Shown in pieces: positions 28,189 through 30,990 of a DNA stretch of 30,990 nucleotides. The translations under genes and the position numbers were made by a program. Every line of letters starts with the position of its first letter. Within the stretch, counting starts at the first letter, position 1. The DNA comes from a virus. Below the pieces are notes generated by a model. It searched no databases, was not told the DNA's origin, and saw only the letters and a list, made by a program, of their open reading frames with translations. The stretch lies in the IMG/VR virus record IMGVR_UViG_3300018432_000034, positions 1 to 30,990 of that record. One strand, given 5' to 3'.

Positions 28189-28362
28189 ATGAGTGCAGAA
28201 CTTCTCCGCGACCTTGCCCGCGCCAAAGCCGTGTTTCAGCTTCGCGCGATTGAGGCGGTCATTCGCGGGCCAGCGTTAGCGGCAGCGGCCTTTGGCGGAG
28301 ACGTGAAACAGGCTCCGGGCGAAGCCCCGCAGAGCGGCGGCGACAAGCCGCAACGCCCATGA
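28189..28362 (+). CDS. Small protein ending in a cassette-type repeat arm (57 residues)
   Basis: ATG overlaps the methyltransferase stop (ATGA). The first 30 residues (MSAELLRDLARAKAVFQLRA) form a helix. The C-terminal part (AFGGDVKQAPGEAPQSGGDK) is encoded by a repeat like the cassette arms of 17543 and 21734. Its stop falls at CGCCCATGA, like the other arm-stop junctions. Function unknown. Confidence 0.55.
   Translation: MSAELLRDLARAKAVFQLRAIEAVIRGPALAAAAFGGDVKQAPGEAPQSGGDKPQRP
28288..28358 (+). repeat. Likely fifth cassette repeat arm, unpaired
   Basis: GCCTTTGGCGGAGACG matches GCCTTTGGTGAAGACG of the arm at 22061 in 14 of 16 bases. It continues with hairpin GGGC-GAA-GCCC, CGCAGAGCGGCG, a GGC/GCC pair around GACAA, and ends CGCCC at the stop. 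More diverged than the other four arms, and no inverted partner is seen at the start of this gene. Confidence 0.5.
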
Positions 28363-28430
28363 TCCGTCCCATGAACAACCCCCATCCGAGTAACCCAATG
28401 ACCAAGCCAAGTAAGCGGGGTAACACATGA
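28359..28430 (+). CDS. Coupled mini-ORF (23 residues)
   Basis: ATG overlaps the previous stop (ATGA) and its stop overlaps the next ATG (ATGATGG). Peptide starts MIRPMNNPHPSNPMTKPSKR. No ribosome site of its own; likely a translational bridge. Confidence 0.4.
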   Translation: MIRPMNNPHPSNPMTKPSKRGNT

Positions 28431-28741
28431 TGGCGAGCAAGGTCGAAGGCACGACCGTTGTAGACCTGCTCATCGAGATCGGACGCACTCGCGCCTTGAC
28501 CGAGAGCGAAAGCCGCCGGTTGTCATATGCGCTGCGCAAGACCGAAAAGGCGGGACAGCGCTGGTGGACCCGCTTCGACGACAGAAGGCTCAAGGAGATG
28601 CTGGCCCAAGGCAAGAAGCCACGCCACATCTGCCATGTCTTGGGGCGCACCGAGCGAGCGGTATGGCGCCGCATCTACAAGAAGGGCTGGACCGTCAAAG
28701 GACTGGCACAGGGTTCAATCGCTATTCGGCGCGGGATGTAA
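28427..28741 (+). CDS. HTH-like hypothetical protein before terminase (104 residues)
   Basis: Starts MMASKVEGTTVVDLLIEIGR. The C-terminal half (RRLKEMLAQGKKPRHICHVL, GRTERAVWRRIYKKGW) has the form of a SANT/HTH DNA-binding domain. Late motif copy 4 is within its last codons. It could be the late-gene activator, since it is the last gene before the late block, but this is inference. Confidence 0.6.
   Translation: MMASKVEGTTVVDLLIEIGRTRALTESESRRLSYALRKTEKAGQRWWTRFDDRRLKEMLAQGKKPRHICHVLGRTERAVWRRIYKKGWTVKGLAQGSIAIRRGM
28706..28719 (+). promoter_or_regulatory. Late repeat motif copy 4 (one mismatch)
   Basis: GCACAGGGTTCAAT, differing from the other copies by one base, ends 36 nt before the small-terminase ATG at 28756. 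Unlike the others it lies mostly inside an upstream coding sequence. Confidence 0.6.
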
Positions 28742-28755
28742 GAGGGTAAGTGGTT

Positions 28756-29142
28756 ATGGGTCGCCCATCCAAATACCGCGAAGAGTTTTGCGAGCGCGTG
28801 ATCGAGCTCGGGCAGGGCGGCGCATCCGTAGTGGAGATGGCTCATGCTCTCGGCGTTGTTAAGCAAACGCTATACGATTGGGAGAAAGAGCATCCTGCGT
28901 TTCTGGACGCCTTAACGCGCGCGCGGGAAGCCAGTCAGGTGTGGTGGGAGGCTGCTGGCAGGATTGGCCTGACCGCTGACAAGTTCAATGCTTCAGTGTG
29001 GTCGCGGTCGATGGCGGCTCGCTTCCCTAATGACTGGAGCGAGAAGCGGTTGCTCGGCTCTGACCCTGACAATCCCCTGCCTTCCGGTTTCGTCGTGGAG
29101 TTTGTGAAGGCTGGCGATGAAGCCGAAGACCCGACTTCCTGA
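28756..29142 (+). CDS. Terminase small subunit
   Basis: ATG 28756 (GTG 28750 is the alternative) gives 128 residues. N-terminal HTH: GRPSKYREEFCERVIELGQG, GGASVVEMAHALGVVKQTLY, DWEKEHPAFLDALTRAREAS, the standard DNA-recognition fold of phage small terminases, followed by a helical oligomerization part. Overlaps the large subunit gene by 26 nt. It selects the phage packaging start. Confidence 0.8.
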   Translation: MGRPSKYREEFCERVIELGQGGASVVEMAHALGVVKQTLYDWEKEHPAFLDALTRAREASQVWWEAAGRIGLTADKFNASVWSRSMAARFPNDWSEKRLLGSDPDNPLPSGFVVEFVKAGDEAEDPTS

Positions 29143-30340
29143 TTACGCCACCGACCTGTGGAAACCCTTCAGGCACCTTGCATGGTATGGAGGGCGTGGT
29201 GGCGCTAAAAGCCATTCGGCAGCAACCGGACTTGTTCTCCAGGCAACAGAGCGGCACGAGCGGGTGTTGTGCGGCCGTGAGCTCCAGAAGAGCATCCGTG
29301 ATTCATCCAAACGCCTGATCGACGACGCCATTGCTCGGTTGAAGCTGGGGGCTGCGTTCACGAGTACGGATACTGAGATCAGAGGGCCGAACGAAAGCCT
29401 GTTCCTGTTCTCAGGCATCAAGGGCAATGCGAACGGCATCAAGTCGATCGAGGGCATTACGACGTTCTGGGGCGATGAGGCCCAGGCGTTCAGTCAGGCA
29501 AGCATCGACACGCTCATACCGACTATCCGTAAACCCGGCAGCCGGCTCATCTGGACGTGGAACCCTGACCTTGAGACCGATCCAGTCGATGCGATGTTTC
29601 GAGGCGATGAGGTGCCGCCCAACTCCATAGTCCGCCATGTCAATTACAGCGACAACCCCTGGTTTCCCGACGTGCTGCGACTTGAGATGGAGTTCGACCG
29701 CACCCGCGACATCGACAAGTTCAACCACATCTGGCGCGGCCAGTATCGGCAGAACAGCGAGGCTCGCGTCTTCCGCAACTGGAAGGTCGATAGCGAGGTG
29801 GAGAGCCCTGCTGGCGCAGAGTATCGGCTAGGTGCTGACTTCGGCTTCTCCATCGACCCGTCATGCGCGCTCAGGTGTCGTATCGAAGGGCGGCAGATAT
29901 TCGTCGACTATGAGGCTTGGGGTTTGCAGGTCGAGATCGTGAACCTGCCCGCGCTGTTCATGTCGATACCGGATGCCGAGAAGTATTGGATGACGGCGGA
30001 TTCATCGCGGCCTGAGACGATCAGCCACCTTCGCTCGCACGGCTTCCCGCGCATCGCACCCGCGATCAAGGGTGCACGGTCAGTTGAGGAAGGGGTTGAG
30101 TTCCTGAAGAGCTATGACTTGGTGATCCACCCCCGTTGTCAGCATCTCATCGATGAGCTGACGCATTATAGCTACAAGGTGGACAGCCTCACAGGACAGG
30201 TGACGGCGGTGCTTGAGGACAAGGACAATCACATGATCGATGCACTGCGCTATGCCGTTGAGGGTGCGAGGCGGGCGCTGAAGGCCAAGCCAGCCAACGA
30301 CAGCAGCTACAGCATCCCGACGCTGGCGATGAGGAGATGA
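29117..30340 (+). CDS. Terminase large subunit
   Basis: A 407-residue packaging motor and nuclease. ATPase: Walker-A-like GGRGGAKS (25-32), Walker B TTFWGDEA (115-122, Asp120/Glu121). Nuclease: acidic residues Asp241 (LGADFGFS), Asp295 (TADSS) and Asp375 (NHMIDALRYA), the RNase-H-like triad. The group is that of headful-packaging (Terminase_3/PBSX-like) enzymes, consistent with a P22-like life style. ATGA overlap with the next gene. Confidence 0.9.
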   Translation: MKPKTRLPDYATDLWKPFRHLAWYGGRGGAKSHSAATGLVLQATERHERVLCGRELQKSIRDSSKRLIDDAIARLKLGAAFTSTDTEIRGPNESLFLFSGIKGNANGIKSIEGITTFWGDEAQAFSQASIDTLIPTIRKPGSRLIWTWNPDLETDPVDAMFRGDEVPPNSIVRHVNYSDNPWFPDVLRLEMEFDRTRDIDKFNHIWRGQYRQNSEARVFRNWKVDSEVESPAGAEYRLGADFGFSIDPSCALRCRIEGRQIFVDYEAWGLQVEIVNLPALFMSIPDAEKYWMTADSSRPETISHLRSHGFPRIAPAIKGARSVEEGVEFLKSYDLVIHPRCQHLIDELTHYSYKVDSLTGQVTAVLEDKDNHMIDALRYAVEGARRALKAKPANDSSYSIPTLAMRR

Positions 30341-30750
30341 GTGCGATGTATGGGAACGCCCTTGGCTCGATTGGGGGCCTCTTAGGCGGGCTTCAGCAGG
30401 CGAGGCTAGGTGAGCTCAACCAAATGGGCATGGCTCAGTCTCAGATGAACATGATGCAGGCGCAGCAGGTGCAGATTAACGGCCTAAGCAATGCCGCAAC
30501 CGTCTGGACGGTCGATTACGGCTGCACCGTCGCTTCCTCCTACAGCGACCTGTATGAGGAATCCCGGGCCAGAAGCCGTCTCAAATACTTCGTTGAGGAG
30601 GGCGAACGGCTATATGATCGCATAGCCTTCTGGCAGTCGTTCGGGTGGCTGGCGATGCCGCTGCTACGCCGGCTGTCTAACGAATTGGAAGAGGCTTGCA
30701 CTCGCATCGAGCAATGGGCGCCGCTCGCCAAGCCGCACAGAGTTCAATAG
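30337..30750 (+). CDS. Hypothetical protein between terminase and portal (137 residues)
   Basis: Starts MSAMYGNALGSIGGLLGGLQ, then a Met/Gln-rich segment (NQMGMAQSQMNMMQAQQVQ) and a helical C-terminal part ending AKPHRVQ. The N-terminal Gly-rich, Met/Gln-rich make-up resembles ejection proteins. The stop codon lies inside late motif copy 5. Function unknown; possibly a minor virion protein. Confidence 0.6.
   Translation: MSAMYGNALGSIGGLLGGLQQARLGELNQMGMAQSQMNMMQAQQVQINGLSNAATVWTVDYGCTVASSYSDLYEESRARSRLKYFVEEGERLYDRIAFWQSFGWLAMPLLRRLSNELEEACTRIEQWAPLAKPHRVQ
30735..30748 (+). promoter_or_regulatory. Late repeat motif copy 5
   Basis: Exact GCACAGAGTTCAAT, ending 35 nt before the ATG at 30784. 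It encodes the last codons of the gene before it (RVQ and stop), which shows the DNA sequence itself is constrained. Confidence 0.65.
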
Positions 30751-30783
30751 CCCCACGCCAAGGCCAAGCGGTAACACCGCAGC

Positions 30784-30990
30784 ATGGCCGACATCGACCC
30801 GCAGCTAGACGAAGAGCGCACAACCGATGATGCGCGGGATGAGCTGCACAAGAAAGCGCTCGAACGCTTCGACGAGGCCGTTCTCCCCCAGCTAGAGCAG
30901 CGCGCCCTATCGCTGGCCGCTCGCCGGTTTGTATCCATCGCTGGCGCTCAATGGGAAGGCGAATGGGCCGACCCGTACGAGAACGCGATC
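30784..30990 (+). CDS. Portal protein, P22-like, N-terminus only
   Basis: The frame runs to the window edge (69 codons, no stop). It reads MADIDPQLDEERTTDDARDE, then a helix (HKKALERFDEAVLPQLEQRA) and RFVSIAGAQWEGEWADPYEN. P22-like portals have a similar start, and the AGAQWEGEW segment is typical. The portal is expected right after the terminase. The rest is outside the window. Confidence 0.65.
   Translation, partial: MADIDPQLDEERTTDDARDELHKKALERFDEAVLPQLEQRALSLAARRFVSIAGAQWEGEWADPYENAI

Larger units (their letters stand above)
26006..28192 (+). pseudogene. DNA methyltransferase-like gene split by an insertion element
   Basis: The 5' part (26006-26257) encodes MGKRSSFERVPRDFYPTP and motif I QQFIEPCAGDGQLVRHL (about residues 34-50). 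The 3' part (27911-28192) resumes in frame: PTAIFITNPPWDRRELHPII, with motif IV NPPW. Removing 26258-27902 and one 8-bp duplicate restores a continuous 177-residue protein (ACT TAC then CCC ACC). It would bind S-adenosylmethionine and may modify phage DNA. As it stands the gene is broken by the element. Confidence 0.8.

Noticed and set aside
747-30748. Reading the 14-bp motif as a sigma-54 promoter (GGCAC...)
   Set aside because: Only two of five copies have the GG at -24 and none has GC at the -12 position with proper spacing.
747-30748. Motif as promoter of a T7-type phage RNA polymerase
   Set aside because: No single-subunit RNA polymerase gene is visible, and the 14-mer has no similarity I can recognise to T7-type promoters; the missing head region is unlikely to hold one.

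Overview
The window reads as most of the genome of a temperate, short-tailed (P22-like, podovirus-type) phage of an alphaproteobacterium. The base composition is GC-rich, the genes are tightly packed with ATGA/GTGA/TAATG overlaps, and many small proteins are of kinds I associate with Sphingomonadales prophages; that host assignment is inference. No host genes, rRNA or tRNA are visible. The window opens inside one gene and closes inside a portal-like gene, so the coat/scaffold block that should lie between them is missing. That fits a circular (or circularly assembled) phage map cut within the head genes. One insertion sequence sits inside it, which points to a lysogenic history.

Layout. (1) 1-12512, plus strand: tail and virion genes in P22-like order, namely a gp10-like DNA stabilization protein, ejection proteins in the gp7/gp20/gp16 positions (the second carries a lysozyme-like domain), a tailspike-type head-binding protein, an Ig-like protein and a beta-helix tailspike, then the GH24 endolysin. 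An HNH gene and one reverse-strand gene interrupt this block. (2) 12509-13939: holin-like and other membrane proteins and an overlapping Rz/Rz1-type spanin pair. (3) 13940-22410, minus strand: a long leftward operon with zinc-ribbon and unknown proteins, an HTH/GIY-YIG protein, a tyrosine integrase, NinB-like, HNH and Rad52/ERF-like recombination proteins. (4) 22411-22891: the immunity region, a short CI-like repressor between two pairs of 17-bp operators of form GTTTAG-N5-CTAAAC, facing a Cro-like gene. (5) 22892-28741, plus strand: early rightward genes (Cro-like, CII-like, RusA-like resolvase, replication-type HTH protein), ending with a methyltransferase-like gene split by a 1645-bp IS1595-type element with 22-bp inverted ends and an 8-bp target duplication (CAACTTAC). 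(6) 28756-30990: small and large terminase, an unknown protein, and the start of the portal.

Two patterns are not explained by ordinary annotation. First, two leftward genes (17543-17929 and 21734-22147) each have a different core bracketed by the same ~80-nt inverted repeat, with one arm abutting the start codon and the other abutting the stop codon. The arms contain two mini-hairpins with GNA-type loops whose stems vary by compensating changes, and a likely fifth arm ends the small gene at 28189-28362. Second, a 14-bp motif, GCACAGAGTTCAAT, occurs five times, all on the plus strand and all 34-36 nt before an ATG of a late gene (gp10-like, HNH, tailspike, small terminase, portal), which suggests a phage-specific late control signal.

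Together the genes describe a lambdoid-type switch with a leftward integration/recombination operon, a rightward replication operon feeding into packaging, and a late virion/lysis block read through the repeated motif.
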